Below are positions 27,541-40,935 of a DNA stretch of 64,000 nucleotides, piece by piece. Source of the DNA: Moniliophthora roreri (taxonomy: Eukaryota; Basidiomycota; Agaricomycetes; Agaricales; Marasmiaceae); assembly GCA_001466705.2 (NCBI GenBank), contig LATX02000001.1:2294001-2358000 (forward strand), given 5' to 3'. A model generated the notes under the pieces. That model ran no database searches. It had not been told where the DNA came from and saw nothing but the letters and a program-made list of their open reading frames with translations. A program made the position numbers and the translations under genes. The stretch's first letter is position 1. Every line of letters starts with the position of its first letter.

Positions 27541-30500
27541 ATGTCGCTCCTCACACTGGGGATGAACGACGTTACTGAAGAAATGCAGGCACACAAGGAT
27601 AAGCTGGGAAGCAAAGGTAAGTTGTCTCTACGTTTTAACAAATTTACCTAATGCATGAAAACAATTTCGCAGAAGCTCAAATCGCAGCACAGCAAGGACA
27701 GTTGATGAGGAAAGCAGCTGAACTAGAGGAAATCAGAGCAAGTCTCAATGAGGCCGTACGGAAGGTGTGTGCACAAAGCTCCTATCTTTTTCTTGTCCTC
27801 TGACTATTCCCGAACAGCTAAACGAGGAGACCCAGCGAGCCTTAAAGCTCGAGACCGATTTGCAAAAATGCGCTGAGGATCTTAGAAACGAGAAAGTCAC
27901 ATCGGAAAACCAACGGAACGCGCTCAGTTTGGCACAGGAGAAGATGAAGGCTAAGGACTTGGAAGCACGCGAGTTGGAGGCAACGTTGGATTCAATGTCA
28001 CATGCATCGGATGGATACAACGCTAAGGCTGCGAAGGTGGAGAAGGAGAAGGGCGCTCTAGAAGCTCGAGTCAGGGAATTGGAAGCAAATTTGCGACAGC
28101 TCAGCTCCCCACCAGTTACTCCCGGGAAACAGCTACGGATGCCGCGACCACGTTCCTCGTCACTATCAAACCTCCGGATTACCACTCTCGAGACTGAGCT
28201 CAGTGACGCTCGTGCGTTGCTGAGCCAGAAGGAGGCAAATTTACAGGCAGTGAACGGAAAGCTCGATGGCGTGCAGCAGGAGCTTGTTCAAGCTAACAAT
28301 GAAAGGATAGCCCTTGATGCTCGAAGTCGAAAGCGGATTCAGGAATTAGAGGATCTTTTGAACGAGAGAGAAGAAGACTTGGAATACCTTCAAAACGGTC
28401 AGGATGGGCAAGGGAGAGAGGAAGAGTTGTTGAGGAGGATTGATGAGGATGAAGCCAAGATAGAAGCCTTGGAAAGGCTCGTAGGTGACGCACACGAAGT
28501 GCCGTTCTTGAGGAAGCGGCTAAGGCAAGCTGAACAGCAGTTACTAGCTCAGGCAGAGAGGCGAGAACAGGGAGAGAGTCGGAATGCAGAACTCGTTCAA
28601 GACAGAGAGGAGGCCCTGGATCAAGTAGAGAGAGCACGGAAGCAGATTGATGTGCTCGAGGCAACGATTCGCGAACGCGATGATGAAATTGCAGGGCTGA
28701 AGCAGTAAGTGGCCGTTTCATCAGATGACTTGAATCTCACCATGGGTTTCGACCTTAGACAATCACCTTCGCCCCCCGCGCAAGATCCGCAAGCAGTACA
28801 GAATATGGAGCGGCTTCTCAATGCCATCGATCGCTTAAGGGGAGAACGGGATGACCTACAACGGGGCCTTGACTTCTTAACGGCAGAGTCAAAGTTCAAA
28901 GTAGCAGCACTCGAGGCTAAGGTCGCCAGCTTTTCTACTTCATCTCCTCCCGACAGCGACATGGCCGACAGTTTACATTCCAAGCATGATGTTCGCCTCA
29001 ACAAAGCGACTTTGGCCTTTGCAATAGTGATAGGTCATTTGCACAACTCTCTCACGACAGTCACTCGCGACTTGTCGCAAACCTCAGCTTTAAACAAGCA
29101 GAAGACCGAAGCGCTCCTTGCTATGGAAGGAACGCTAAGGCAGGTGGAGGATAGGCTCCGGACTTCGCTTGAATCCTTGGAAGAAGCGACTTCCCATCGT
29201 AACGACCTATTCTCACAACTAGAGGAGGCTAATGCGGCACATGACGAGACCAAGTCCTCGTTGATGCGGCTGGACGGTCAATTGTCCGAGATTTCCGATA
29301 CCCTTCAAGAGGTCGAGTCCGAACGTGATTCCCTCAGCCTTCAAGTGACGAATCTCACCACAGACCTCAGAGTTGCGCAAGGGGAGCTCGCTGAAGCAGA
29401 AAAACGGTACTCCTCGCTGCAGTTCCATCAGTTATCAAACATGTCTTCTACAGAAGCGACATCTGCCCTTCGTAAACAGATCGAGGAGCTCGAAGGACGA
29501 GTTGTGCGTCGTAACGAGCAGATCGGTATCCACCAGCATGATATCAAGAGGCTAGAGACGAACCTCAGATTGAATGAAGATAGGTTGACGGAGTTGACGG
29601 CTGAGATGGAGACTTTGGCTTCTCAGAAGGAAGCGATGGTAGAAGATTGCGCAGATGCCCGAGAAGCCAGGGATGACGCGATTGCGCGAGTAGAAGTGTT
29701 AGAAGAGGAGATCGAACGGGTCGAGAGTCAACTGGTGGAGAATGAGCAAATGGTCGCTGCCCTGGTCGGTGTGACCTTCCAAGTGGTCGCCCGCTCTAAA
29801 GAGAAGGTTCGCCTGGCAGAAGAACGGGTCATATCAACGAATGCCAAAGCTGAGCTTGTCCAAAAGGAGCATGAGCATACTCTGATGACGACAAGCGAGC
29901 TCGAGTTGGCAGTACGCGAACGAGACGGTCATCTGAAGGACAGGGAGGAAGATATCCATCGGGTTGTGGTCGCTCTCGCCGTATCTCAGGAGAATCTCGC
30001 CCAAACGTCACATTCGATTCACACGTTAATAGACGAGAAAGCTCGCCTTGCTGCTTTGGCGAAACAACTTCAGGAGGAAGTAAGTTCTCATGCTGCAGAC
30101 AAGGATGTCGTCGCTTCACAGCTCGAGTCACTTCGGGCTGGCAGCTCAGACGATTTGGAAGCGAAGATTTCCAGAATCACCGAACTTGAACTGGAGGCCG
30201 ATCAACTACGGGAGACCATTGCTGAACTCGAGAAGAGTCACATTGCCAAGGTGGAAGAACTCGAGGCACTCATTCTGAAGAAGGATGAACAGCTGACCAG
30301 CAGTGACCTCGAAGGCGAAGTCGTCCAGCTGAAGATGAGGCATATCGAGGAGCTTGGCCGACTTCAATCGCAGCTTGTTGAAACATCTGCCGCATTGGAG
30401 GAAATCAAGGCTCGACAGGCTGCCACAGAGCTCGAGTACGAGGAGAAGCTTTTAGCGTCTGTTCGCTCTGGCCAAGCGATGCAAAAGGAGCTATCTGATC

Positions 30501-32229
30501 TTCGCGAGGACCTCGCGAAAAGCAAAGAGTCAGAGCAGAATTCGGTAATGCTGAAATTACAGCAGGAGAAGAAGGTCGAGCAGTTGAAGGAAGAGCTCTC
30601 TGTGGTCGCCCGGGAAACTCAGGAATTAAAGCGCAACAAATTGGACGCCGAAGCTTCGTTCGATACTGCGATTGACGAAATCACACGACAACGGACCGGA
30701 CTCGAGAAAGAAGTTCACCGACTGAAGGGCGAATTAGAGGACACACAAGCACAACTTGAAATTGCTCGTGCCGATGCAGCTCGGGTGTCAGCGAATTCAA
30801 CGTCTCTGTCCGACAGGTTAAAAGAAGAGGTAGAAGCTCACGAACATGAAAAGTCTCTTCTTCAAGGAGAACTTCTCTCACAGAAAACCCAGATTCAGCA
30901 AATGCAAACACAACTGGATGATCTGATTGGGGACGTGTCTGCCATTGAGGAGCAGCTGAAGCAGTCGGAAAACGATTTAGAGCTTTCACAGGCAGAGAAG
31001 CATAGACTTCAATGTGATATGACTGCTCTGGAAGCTGAGATTCAACGCGCAAAATCATATAACAGATACTTGGAAAGCCAAATCAAGGAGAGGTAGGCAC
31101 ATCAGTGTTTCTTTCATCTTTCCTTATTAACCTAGCGTCTACAGTGAAAGGAAGGTTGCCAGCCTCGAGTCCGAGATTGAGAGCATCCGGGACAATCTTG
31201 CTCAAGCTCAAAAGGCCTGCAATACCGCAGAGATGAATCTCAACTTGCAAAGCGCACAACACAAACGCGAGATGTCGAATCTGACCCGCGAGCTGGCTTC
31301 CCTCAAGGCGAGGCCCAACCTTGAAGATGCGTTGGCGGAGCTTGAAGAACGCAATAACGAGATGGAGGAATTGCTGAAGCGTAAATGTGCTGAAATTGAG
31401 GAGAATGACGACCGCGTTATTGAGTAAGTTCAAGATTTGACGCTCTGCCGATGTATAGTTAACCTGTCGGTACAGAATGCTAAAAGAGAACAAGAAGCTC
31501 TCTAGCAAGGTTGAAGCGCTGACGAGAAAAGTGCAGAACCTGCAAGCCAAGTTAGCTGCTGCTAAGGCGTCCACTGCATCTGAAACACGAGGTGGTTCAT
31601 CGTCGCTTCCATCGCAAGTCACCCCTAACCTGGTAATCCAATCCCGATCGAATAGGAATAGTATCACTATGACCAACAGTTCATCCCCCGCGTCAGAGTC
31701 ATCTGAGCGCGCAGCTTTGATTACAGCTCCTTACCAGGAGCGGACAAGAGTTCATTTGGCAGCAGCATCTACGAGGCCGGTCACTCCGGAGAAGAGTTCA
31801 GCACCTCTTCCTGTCTTCAAACCCAACAATCCCAAAAGACGTAGCGTGGATATTGATGTTCCTCCTTCTGTTATGACGGGCAAGAAACGGTCAGCTCCCG
31901 AGGACTTTGAAACGAACCGGATTGTCCCAGCCCAAGCTTTCACAGCAGAAAGTTTGCCTGGCGACAAGGAGGAGTCTTCTAACAGTACGACGCCGAGGGT
32001 CCGAAGAGTACTGAGCAATATTCAGTCAGGGTTTACCCCAAGTCGCAATCGTACGCCGACCGTAGCAGCGCCTATAACGGCACCAGAAACGATTGCTCCC
32101 AAGGACTCTGCTACTCCGACGGTAAGCGTGAACCCGAGTGGAATGGACGGGAAGGCCATAAAGCGGGGTTCGGGTTGGCTAGGGAAAATACGAGGTGCAT
32201 CCTCACACCCGAGACCCAACGGTGGATGA
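27541..32229 (+). CDS. Giant coiled-coil protein of unknown role
   Basis: About 1,470 residues, almost wholly heptad-repeat coiled coil rich in Glu, Leu, Lys, Arg and Gln. I do not recognise a defined family; such proteins include tethers, spindle and nuclear-pore scaffolds. I chose the ATG at 27541 (MSLLTLGMNDVTEEMQAHKD), which begins the first readable exon. Introns fall at about 27619-27672, 27765-27818, 28692-28757, 31095-31145 and 31423-31475; the main exon between 28758 and 31094 is about 780 codons, exceptionally long for this window. A short Ser/Pro break with SPPVTPGKQLRMPRPRS (about 28110) and the C-terminal 200 residues are disordered and basic, with several SP/TP sites (PVTPEKS, TTPRVRR, FTPSRNRTP) that could be CDK targets. 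The end is GWLGKIRGASSHPRPNGG. Confidence 0.8.
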
Positions 32230-32410
32230 GGCATTGAACCGGAACCGACATTTAAATTATTTGCTGTGTATTTCATGCATTACATTCGATCTACCACCTT
32301 GTATCACTACATTAACGTATAGTATGACATTCGCACTCCTAATATGTAAGCTCTCCTTGTCTACCATGGCTTCTCCGTCATTCGAGCCGTGGGATCGCCG
32401 TGTCTGAGAG

Positions 32411-33178
32411 TCAGTTGTGCATTGCTTGCAATGGGCATCTAGGTGATGCCAAAGTACAACGGTTCATGTCAGGGTTGCGATCCTGAGGTTTCAAAAGCTC
32501 CGCGAGATCAACAAGTAGGCGTTGAACGTATGCCATTCTCTCCAACTGCCTCTTGTGGGGATGATTGGCCAAACGTTCCATTCCCTTCGCGATTGGAGCA
32601 AGCCAGCTCCGGAATTTCTCGTCTGCCCCTCCATCTTTGACAAAATGTAGCATATCCCATGCAGCGTGCCTGTCCCCCATCCTCCTTAGCATCTCTGACA
32701 ACCATTATCTCGCTGATTCCCAGCTGCTCCCCCGTCCATAGCATAAACGGCGAGGACTAGAATCGGTACTCAGCGTCGAACGAACGCGTCGTAATATGAC
32801 ATCTATCGTGTTGCTGTCGACGTCTGTATGAGCAGATGGAAGGAAGAACTGCATGTCGTGTCGCAGAATGTGGACCCAAGTCAAAAATTGGCCGAACACA
32901 TACGATGTGTGCATTAGGGCGTACAACCTATGGCGATCATTGGCGGAATCTGATGCAAAAATCGCAAAATACCGTACAATGATATTGTTTAGTTCGAAGA
33001 AAAGGTCCTCGGTCGCCCTGTATAAAGGATCCCTGTACTTCGCGATAACGCCACGAAGCGTGTCGAGTCTCTAGTGTTCTTCCTAACGTAGATTAAACCA
33101 AGCACTGACAATAACCTGAAGGATGGTTCCAAACAGCGCAATCCCTACAATGATGATGGACGCTGCGTCAACTGGCAT
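32411..33178 (-). CDS. Small membrane-anchored fungal protein of unknown function
   Basis: I do not recognise a named family. The ATG at 33176-33178 opens MPVDAASIIIVGIALFGTILQ, a single hydrophobic N-terminal anchor with the rest likely cytosolic. After two introns the protein reads VIAKYRDPLYRATEDLFFELNN, YALMHTSYVFGQFLTWVHIL, then SNTIDVILRRVRSTLSTD and LWTGEQLGISEIMV. The C-terminal exon has WLAPIAKGMERLANH and RLLVDLAELLKPQDRNPDM, ending at the TGA in 32411-32413. Length is about 215 residues. The tail-to-tail position with the coiled-coil gene leaves about 180 nt between stops. Confidence 0.6.
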
Positions 33179-33418
33179 GGTGAGATTTAGACAACGCTAA
33201 ACACGTCAAAGTATAAGTGGGCACTGATAGTGTTACCGAGGTTCCCGCGTAGCATATCATGACAGGCTGCAAAAAAAAAGAGATTCAGACTCAGTAACGA
33301 GTGTCGAGATGACGTCGACGTCGCTGATGGTCGTTCTCCCAGGCTCCCAGCGGAGCTGCCGGATCGTCACGTGTCACGATGCATCGGAAATGCGATGTTC
33401 CCACAGTGAGTTTCAGCC

Positions 33419-36400
33419 ATGTTTCTCAAGCGGGATCCTATCCTCGATCTTTCCAGCGAACTGCGCGAGCTGCAGGACTGGAAGCCGGGCTCATTGCGAG
33501 TCTTTGAATATGCACTCAACGTCACCGCCCTGGCCATTGAGCCTGTTTCTGGGCTTCTTGCAGCGGGTGAGAAAGGTTCAACGGCTTTCATGCACAATTT
33601 CGGAAACTGATTCGCGGACATCCCTTTGGCTTTATCAGGTACAGGCAATGGTGTAATACACTTGATTGGAAGACCGGGCGTTGAGTGCAAAATATTACTC
33701 CCTGATGCCTATAGGGTAACCTCCCTCTACCTTCCCACCTCGGCCTTCAAGATCGTGTGCCTTGGTGAGCTCGTAAAGTTTGACCGGCATTTATCCAGTT
33801 AAAGATCTCATAGATGACCATAATCAACTTCATGTTTGGGACCTGATGAGTCCTGGCGTACCAAAGTATCTTGCTTCTGCAAGGTTTGATCAAGCAAAGT
33901 GAGCTGCCATCAACGACTCATCCGAACCTCTTCTCATAATGGCCCAGCTCTCTCTCTGTTTCTTCGTACCATACCCATGTTAGTCTGTGATGAACGTTTA
34001 CTGCATTCCTCAGAATTGAAAGAGAAACCCAGGCACTTGTCGTCTTGCAATCAGGCGAAATTCGGACATACGACATGACTTGCCTCAGGAAATCCCCCTA
34101 CACCATACCAAATCTCTGGTCCCTGTATGAGGATAAAATGGCTGCCAGCGGGATGCCCGAAGTGATTACACCTACCTCGTGAGCCTCACTGGTGTCTAGG
34201 TACGATCCCTACTAAGGAGATTGTACAGTGGAGTCGCTCTAGACGTTGCGCCCCACCCTAGGAACATGAATTTCCTTTTCATTATATACGGAGGTACTGT
34301 GGCTTTATTCTCGGGACAGACGTCTACTCACCGATTTCAAAGGGGGAATTGTTCTCTCTGATCTCGTAAGTATCCACTATTCACATTGTCTTCGAACTCC
34401 CCAGACTCGCCATAGACCGAGAGAAATACTTCCCGAGTATACGAACTTGTTCATCCTCCCGGTGCTCCTGGTGGCAATGGATATGGAAGTCCAGTGAGTC
34501 GCGATGCGAACGCAGAACCTCAAGTAAGCTTACCTGTGTCTGCAGGACATCCTCACCCACCGCAGACCAGAAGCTACCTGTATAGCGATTCATCCTGCGG
34601 GGCACTTTTTTGCCGTGGGTTATACTGATGGGTCTATCGCATTCTGGGCGGTTGACGACGAGGATCAACCGCTCTTAGTTCGCACTTTGGATGATCTAGA
34701 TGTCAATGTTGTGGATGCCGCACAGTTGGAGATCCATTTGAATCACGAGAGCAGCGGACAGGTGCCTCCTCAACGAGAACCAATCTTCAAGCTCTCGTGG
34801 TGCTCCTTTTCAAACTCATCCGATCCCAGAGGAGGCGACACTGCACTTGTTGTCTTGGGAGGCTCGCAAATTGCGAACTCGCCAGGGGTTACTGTAATGT
34901 TACTACCTGCTTTCAATCCCTCTGCACCTCCTACCTCACCTATCCCAACGGATCTTCATCCAGCTACACGGGAGGCCATGCGTTCTTCTGTCCATTCATC
35001 CGACGTGTACTTCTACTCTACGAACGGTCTAGTTCAAGACTATCTTCTTATTCCCCGAAGCGAGCCCCACTTTTCTGGGAATTTTGATCCGTTTGCCATT
35101 CTCTTTATACGTGAGGGCCCGAGACAAACTCGTGTTGTTGAAGGCTATCAATTTCCGCCACCCAGCTTCTCCAGAACGGCCGTAGAAGGCGAATCTTCTA
35201 CGAGACCTCAAGATGCTCTGGACGATTTGGCAGATACACTGAAGTACATGCAAATGAGTGACGAACCGAGAACCTTGCATTTGCCCGGCATTCTTTCCAA
35301 TGGTTCCTCTGGTATCCTGGATGGGCAGCTGAAGCGCGTAAACCGCGATTCGTTCCTGAACTTGGTCCAAGGAAGCTTTGACAACACGCGCTCCTTGAAC
35401 CTCCGGGCAGGTTTCGCATATTTAAATACTAGAGATCAGAGTGAAGCTGGTCTGTCGAAGGTACTTTTCCCTACTATGAATATACATTTTTCACTCATTT
35501 CATCAACAGTATCAGCCCCCACGTATTCTCATCACAGCACATTCCGACTTAACCATCCAAATCTCTGATGTTAGCGCCAACTTATTGACCAACGCGAAAC
35601 CAAATCCTATCGAATACGAATACCCAAATCCGCTCTACAACCTGTCAATTGATGTCAACATTGTACTGAGCGACGCACGAGTCGCTCAAAGACTTGGTCT
35701 ATCTGATTGCCCTATGGTACATCTGGTTGAAATGGCATCCGATTCATTGGAGATAGCAGTCGGGCTTTCAGGCGGTGCTATTCTGATGTATTGCTTGAGA
35801 AAGAGCGAAGGAGATGAGGGACGTCCCTATCATGAATTATCGGACGGTGAACTGATGTCACTGCAACATATACATGTGGCAATAAATCTGAAGTATCTGC
35901 CTCACCTCTTACTTTTCCCAAAAAAGGGGGATCTGTCGGCCATCGCTTTGGCAGACATTGGTATGTTCTCACGAGCCGGTCTCTGCATTTACTGATCGCA
36001 ACTCATGAATAGGACTTCTCGCTGCGAGTTATGGTGATGGCTCATTGTTTGTCGTTGACATAAGAGGCCCAGGAGTCATTTTGCGCCTTGATGGCAAAGC
36101 AAAGAGTCGACATTCGATAGGGCTTCACCTAGGCAACCCAGAAGTAGATGCCTTTGTGTCTATGTTGTGGACAGTGTGCTCTATTGAGTCTGGTAAGCAC
36201 CAGGGTATGTTCTACGTTTACATTTGCTCATTGTGCCAGATCCGCAACCTCATTTGCGCCTGATCGCGGCTCGGCCCTCGGGCTCTTCTCAGCTCTTTAC
36301 CTTTGAGCAGCGTTCCGATTCTTCGTGGAAACCTACGGGTGAAGTAACCAAGATAGAGTCGCTCAGTCACCCTCTTCCGGGAGCGATGTTCGTGATCAAT

Positions 36401-37509
36401 TCGAAAACAGGCGCTCGATGCTTGGCTGACAGAAGACGGCTTTCCGTTTCTGCGGATGGTTCTACTTCCGTACTATTCGTTGTTGCGGGTGAGAAGGGCG
36501 CCAGGTGCCACCTTAACATCAACGGTGATCGCCTCGGAAGAACCGAGTGGAGCTCAAAAGTTGGTCAGGTTCTCAGTACGCAAATTGTCGAAAAACTCGG
36601 TATGTGAAGAGGCTTCCAGTATGAGGTAATAGCTGATTGTTTCTGGCAAAGGATCCCGTGCGCTAGTAGCTTTCACTGATCGTAATGAAGCACTTGCCTA
36701 TTCACTTCCCGACCTTGAATTCCTCTATAACCTGGAGCTTCCCCCAATTCGTCGGTCACTGTAAGTTTCTTCCTCGTATCCTTGCAGACACCGCTCTGAC
36801 TAAGGGTAGACCAATCACCGTAGACGAAACCGGAGATTTCGTAGCGTGGACTTTACACCCAGAATGTGGTCTCATTCAAGAGGCAACCTACGGAACAATG
36901 TTCGATAGCCGTCGAGTGAACAGCCCATCAGACGTCGTTTTCTCCACTAGTAAACCAATTTCACCGACGCCTCCGCAACCAGTTTCCGTTGCTCCAGAAT
37001 CATTTTTCGGTGCTTGGTTTAAATTTAGCAGTACTATGACGGCCGAGCAGGCCGACATCCTCTGTACGTGACTACCTAGCTTGATCATCTCGCCATTGCT
37101 AAGTAACGCCGCAGTTGGTGGTCCCGATAGACCTATCCCGAAGCCACAGATACCAGTCGACACAGCAGCCCCCGAGGATAAAAATACACCACCTGCTCGC
37201 GTGGCTGCCGCGCAGGCAACGTCCACACAGAACAGTCTACATAACCGATTGACATCGGCGTTAGAAGAACGAGGGTACGCTGTGCTCCTCTGATTGAGTG
37301 ATTCGATGCCATTGATCGTCGTCTTGCAGACAAATGTTGGGGGATTTGGAGGACAGGTTTAACTCCCTGGAGCAAGGTAGTAGAAGTATGGTCAACCAGG
37401 TACGCAGTGAATATGCTTACACCAGTTTTTGATTGACATGACGTTTTCTCTTCAGGCAAAGCGGCTGGCTGCAGAACAGACGGCGAAGAGCTGGTTCAAG
37501 TTTGGATAG
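33419..37509 (+). CDS. Lgl/Sro7/tomosyn-family WD40 exocytosis regulator
   Basis: Homologue of yeast Sro7/Sro77, animal lethal giant larvae and tomosyn, which bind t-SNAREs and Rab GTPases to guide polarised secretion. The ATG at 33419 gives MFLKRDPILDLSSELRELQD; splicing then gives the first beta-propeller with SGLLAAGTGNGVIHLIGRPG and the stretch LYLPTSAFKIVCL. A large middle exon (34615-35470) carries the second propeller. The C-terminus LTSALEERGQMLGDLEDRFN followed by SMVNQAKRLAAEQTAKSWFKFG is an R-SNARE-like coiled coil without a membrane anchor, the hallmark of the tomosyn branch. Length is about 1,090 residues with roughly fifteen introns. The stop is TAG at 37507-37509. Confidence 0.85.
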
Positions 37510-37612
37510 TATGGGGACGATTTTTATACAAATGCATGTTTACACAAGATGACTTTGGAACTAGCAGAACGAATTGTAGTCCACGAAAAATAAATCATAA
37601 TTTCGGATGTAG

Positions 37613-38378
37613 TCACTTGGGATCCTTGCCGCCATAAATTTTGTCGGTCAAACTAGCGGTTATCTTCTTTCTGTGCTCATTGAGCATTCCAAAACACCCA
37701 TCCTCGCTCGTGGTCGATTTTGAGTGGTCCCACTCCTCCGTGTGATGCAGTATCTTGTGGCCTTCGCTTAGCTTCAGCGTAAGAAGGGAATTGACAGTCT
37801 GACAGTGCGAGAAGTATGAGTTAAGGCTGCGAACAAAAACAGCGGCAGGACAAGCCTTGGTAGGTTTATCCGCTTTGGGATCCCGGAAGTATGCGACATC
37901 CTGGTCAATAAGAAGAGTAGTCGCAGCGACTGATGGCGGGTTAGTCAAAACGCGGAACTTAGTGACATCTGCTCGAGGAAAGAGCTGCATAGTCACTCTC
38001 AATCAGTTGAGAGTCAACTTTAGTGGTTTCTCGGAACGCACGCTGGTGAGTGCAATGAATTGAGCTCGGATAGACCCAACACCCGTCGCAATACCAATTG
38101 GATCCTGGAAGACACCCTGAGGTTCATATACAGAGAATGTAGTCTGAGAGTAGAATGAGAAGTCATTGAGGGGATTCCAGAGCGGCTTCCGCACCTCTGT
38201 GGGTGAGCATGTGTACATCTAGGAATTAGTTAGAAAATAGGGAGACAGTAGAACGAGCACCACAAACCTCTTTGATAGCTTGAGCTATCGGCTTCTCATG
38301 TGGATGTAATTCTCGTTCCTGGAGAGCTTTCGATTGAGAAGGTTCCAGGCCAGCAGCGTTGAGCTTGGTGGACGACAT
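37613..38378 (-). CDS. Small NTF2/SnoaL-like protein
   Basis: Probably a cytosolic NTF2-fold protein of unknown function; members of this fungal group are usually annotated as SnoaL-like. The ATG at 38376-38378 gives MSSTKLNAAGLEPSQSKALQ. Later exons give MYTCSPTEVRKPLWNPLNDF, FQDPIGIATGVGSIRAQF, FPRADVTKFRVLTNPP, TLLIDQDVAYFRDP and SLLTLKLSEGHKILHHTEEWDHS, with alternating strands and the HxEEWDH end typical of these proteins. There are about three introns and some 210 residues. The start could be further upstream, since the frame stays open to 38465. Confidence 0.6.
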
Positions 38379-38764
38379 GAGATGAAAAGTTCTGCTTGAT
38401 ATAAAGTAGATGCGGGTTGAGGTGGGCTGGACGAGAGTGAACATAGAATGTAGATGAGACCACATCCATTATATACCGGGTCTCGATGGTTGATGGAGTA
38501 TTGGGCCAGATGTCAAGCAGGTTATACGTCGTATACCGCGTCATGGAGAGCTCGATCACGGTTCCCGAATATAGAAAGTCCAAGTCGTTGTCTTACTTTC
38601 AGGAACGCGTAGAGTATAACAGAAGAGCTATCCTGAGCTGAGGACTATGCAAGACCAACTCGTGCAGTTCTGGAAGGAGGAGAGAATCCGTGGGAATAAC
38701 TTTCACGCGCAGCAAAGAGACAGCTTCGTCAGTTTTGGGCAACGTCACACTCAACCTCCACATC

Positions 38765-39690
38765 ATGTCCAACTACGAGCAGCTACATCGACAATGCCGA
38801 ACTCTTGAAAACCTATTTGATACCAAACTTACTTCATATGGTCAAATTGTATCCGCAATTTCCAGGTCAAACGAAGACGTAGAGGCTAGTGGGTCCCGGG
38901 AACGTTGGAAAGACATCGAGATTGAATTGGATGAGTTACTGGAAAAGGTACACCTTGATAATTTGCTTTGTGGTCCTAAAATTCACTTTTACTCAGCCTT
39001 GTTTAGCTAGAAGAAACCAATGAACAACTGGCAGCCTTGTCAAATAATCTTGACACCCTTTCCCCCTCAATGTTACGCGCGGTCCAGAGACATAGGGAGC
39101 TTTTCCAAGACAACTCACGAGAGCTAAAGCGTACTAAAGTAGGAGAAACTTGGACACTTGTCTCGCAGAACTGAAAGCTTCTTCAGGCGAATGTTCAAAA
39201 TGCCTTGGACCAGGCGAACCTGCTGAGTGGTGTACGAAATGACATTGAGTATGTACCGTCAACTAGTCTTCCCCACACCCCTGACGACACAACATAGCGC
39301 ATATAAATCTTCAGCTGCAGATGCGCTATTAGCTGAACGGGGACGGATCGACAGTTCACATCGGATGACGGATGAACTGTTAGAGTACGTGGTCTATTTC
39401 AATGTTCGACAGTTCTCCGGTAACTTTTTTATAGGCAAGCGTACGAGACACGGACAGAGTTCAACAGACAAAGATCATCATTGGCTGGCATCAACACCCG
39501 GATGACCAATGTGCTCAGTTCGTCTTTCCCATTTTTCAGATTGATTTTTATCTCAATCCGTACAGATTCTATGCCGGGAATAAACAACATCGTCGCCATG
39601 ATCAAATCAAGGCGCAGGCGGGATTCCATCATCATGGGTGTCGTTATTGGACTCTGTATGATCTTTATCCTGTCCTACCTGTGGCAATAG
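38765..39690 (+). CDS. GOS1: Golgi Qb-SNARE Gos1/GS28
   Basis: Tail-anchored SNARE acting in intra-Golgi and endosome-to-Golgi fusion. The ATG at 38765 gives MSNYEQLHRQCRTLENLFDT, the conserved start of Gos1/GOSR1. Splicing yields the N-terminal helical bundle (LDELLEKLEETNEQLAALSN, MLRAVQRHRELFQDNSRELK), the SNARE motif (AERGRIDSSHRMTDELLEQA, RQRSSLAGINTRMTNVLSSM) and a C-terminal membrane anchor IIMGVVIGLCMIFILSYLW, ending at the TAG in 39688-39690. The length, about 225 residues, and the layout match the family. Five or six introns are present. Confidence 0.9.
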
Positions 39691-39776
39691 CTTCCGTATC
39701 CTGCAGGAGCATTCATCTTTCATTTGGGTGGACGATTATGTTATTACTTGGTTTGTGAGGCTTACTACATAATCTA

Positions 39777-40935
39777 CTACTTTTCTTCTGAAGACTCGTC
39801 ACTCACCCAGTCCTGAGCCTTCTTGATTTTCTTCCGACTAATAGCAGGTGAATGGTTGCCTGCCTTGAAACTTCTCCAATTCCTCTCCAATGTATGTACT
39901 ACGCCAGGCTGGACACCGTCACCCTCCTCTGCCCATTCGGTTTCAATATGCCACCCTTTGACTTCAGCAATAGTCTTGACGATATCCCACGTCCTTTCCG
40001 TACATTCTGACACGTCGTGAAAATCGGATTCAACGAGAATGCGGTCAGGGGTGCAAGCGTCAATCAGAACCCTGTGATTCGGCGACCTGCCATTGATAGT
40101 GGTAGACAAGGAAAGGAACACGTTGGAGTATTTTCTCTGGGGCGCACGACGTCAGTGACTCATATCATGTCATATTATGCAATCTTGAATTTCACCTGGA
40201 TATCTTTCCACATTGTCGGGCTAAACCCACAACTGTGCATGTCTAGACTGATCCTGTCAAACTTGGCACCATGCCTTATTCTGAGCTGAGATAGAAGGTC
40301 CATGGTAGCCTGCTGGGACTTGACGCTGTGAAGACTGATGTTCCGACCCAGTTCAATGGCGACGTTGATTTGTGCGTGGAGTATGACAAGTTGATGGTCG
40401 ACAGGGATAGTGAATGGAGTGAGTTTCCTCGGTGACGCAAAATAATCATAAGCGACCCGGTAGGAACGATCTAGACCTACTTCCCCGAGCATGGCGTCAG
40501 GGAAGGCCTCGAGGTTGCGGCGAACGTCGGACACTACCTCTTCCAAGGTCAGAGGCTCGGGGAGCACGTTCAATAGGTCCTCTAGAATCTGGTTCTCCTC
40601 GTCGTTTGACGGAGAAAATAACGATCTGTAATGGTCTTCCTTTGGTACATTGGGCTTCAAGGTAATCCGATGCGAAAACCAAGGATGGTACCCTGAATGG
40701 CATTCGCGTAAATCCCGCATTTTATGCAGGTAACGAGCCCGCACTGACCGAAGCAAGGTACAACTTTCTCTGGGTAGGAGGTTGCTAGATCGCGGACCAA
40801 AGCCTGATCTTCCTGGCGGGTGCCCATGGCACAAATCGTAATAGAGAGCGCCTCCATTATTTCGGATGCAACTGGGGAATCAGTTGGATGGCAATGAACG
40901 TCAACTACGTGACGAAGCACATCAGGAGAAACCAT
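39777..40935 (-). CDS. TatD-family hydrolase, Scn1/Cut9-interacting type
   Basis: Member of the TatD metal-dependent hydrolase superfamily, close to fission yeast Scn1. The start ATG at 40933-40935 gives MVSPDVLRHVVDVHCHPTDS, with the HCH metal site of this amidohydrolase fold. Further motifs are FGYHPWFSH (after an intron at about 40683-40745), AMLGEVGLDRS with the conserved Glu, NISLHSVKSQQ with the next His, LDMHSCGFSP, and RILVESDFHDV with the final Asp. The C-terminal tail is basic and acidic (SRKKIKKAQDW ... DESSEEK). About 350 residues. The usual TatD activity is 3'-5' exonuclease, but the Scn1 branch is poorly characterised, so no substrate is assigned. Confidence 0.82.
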
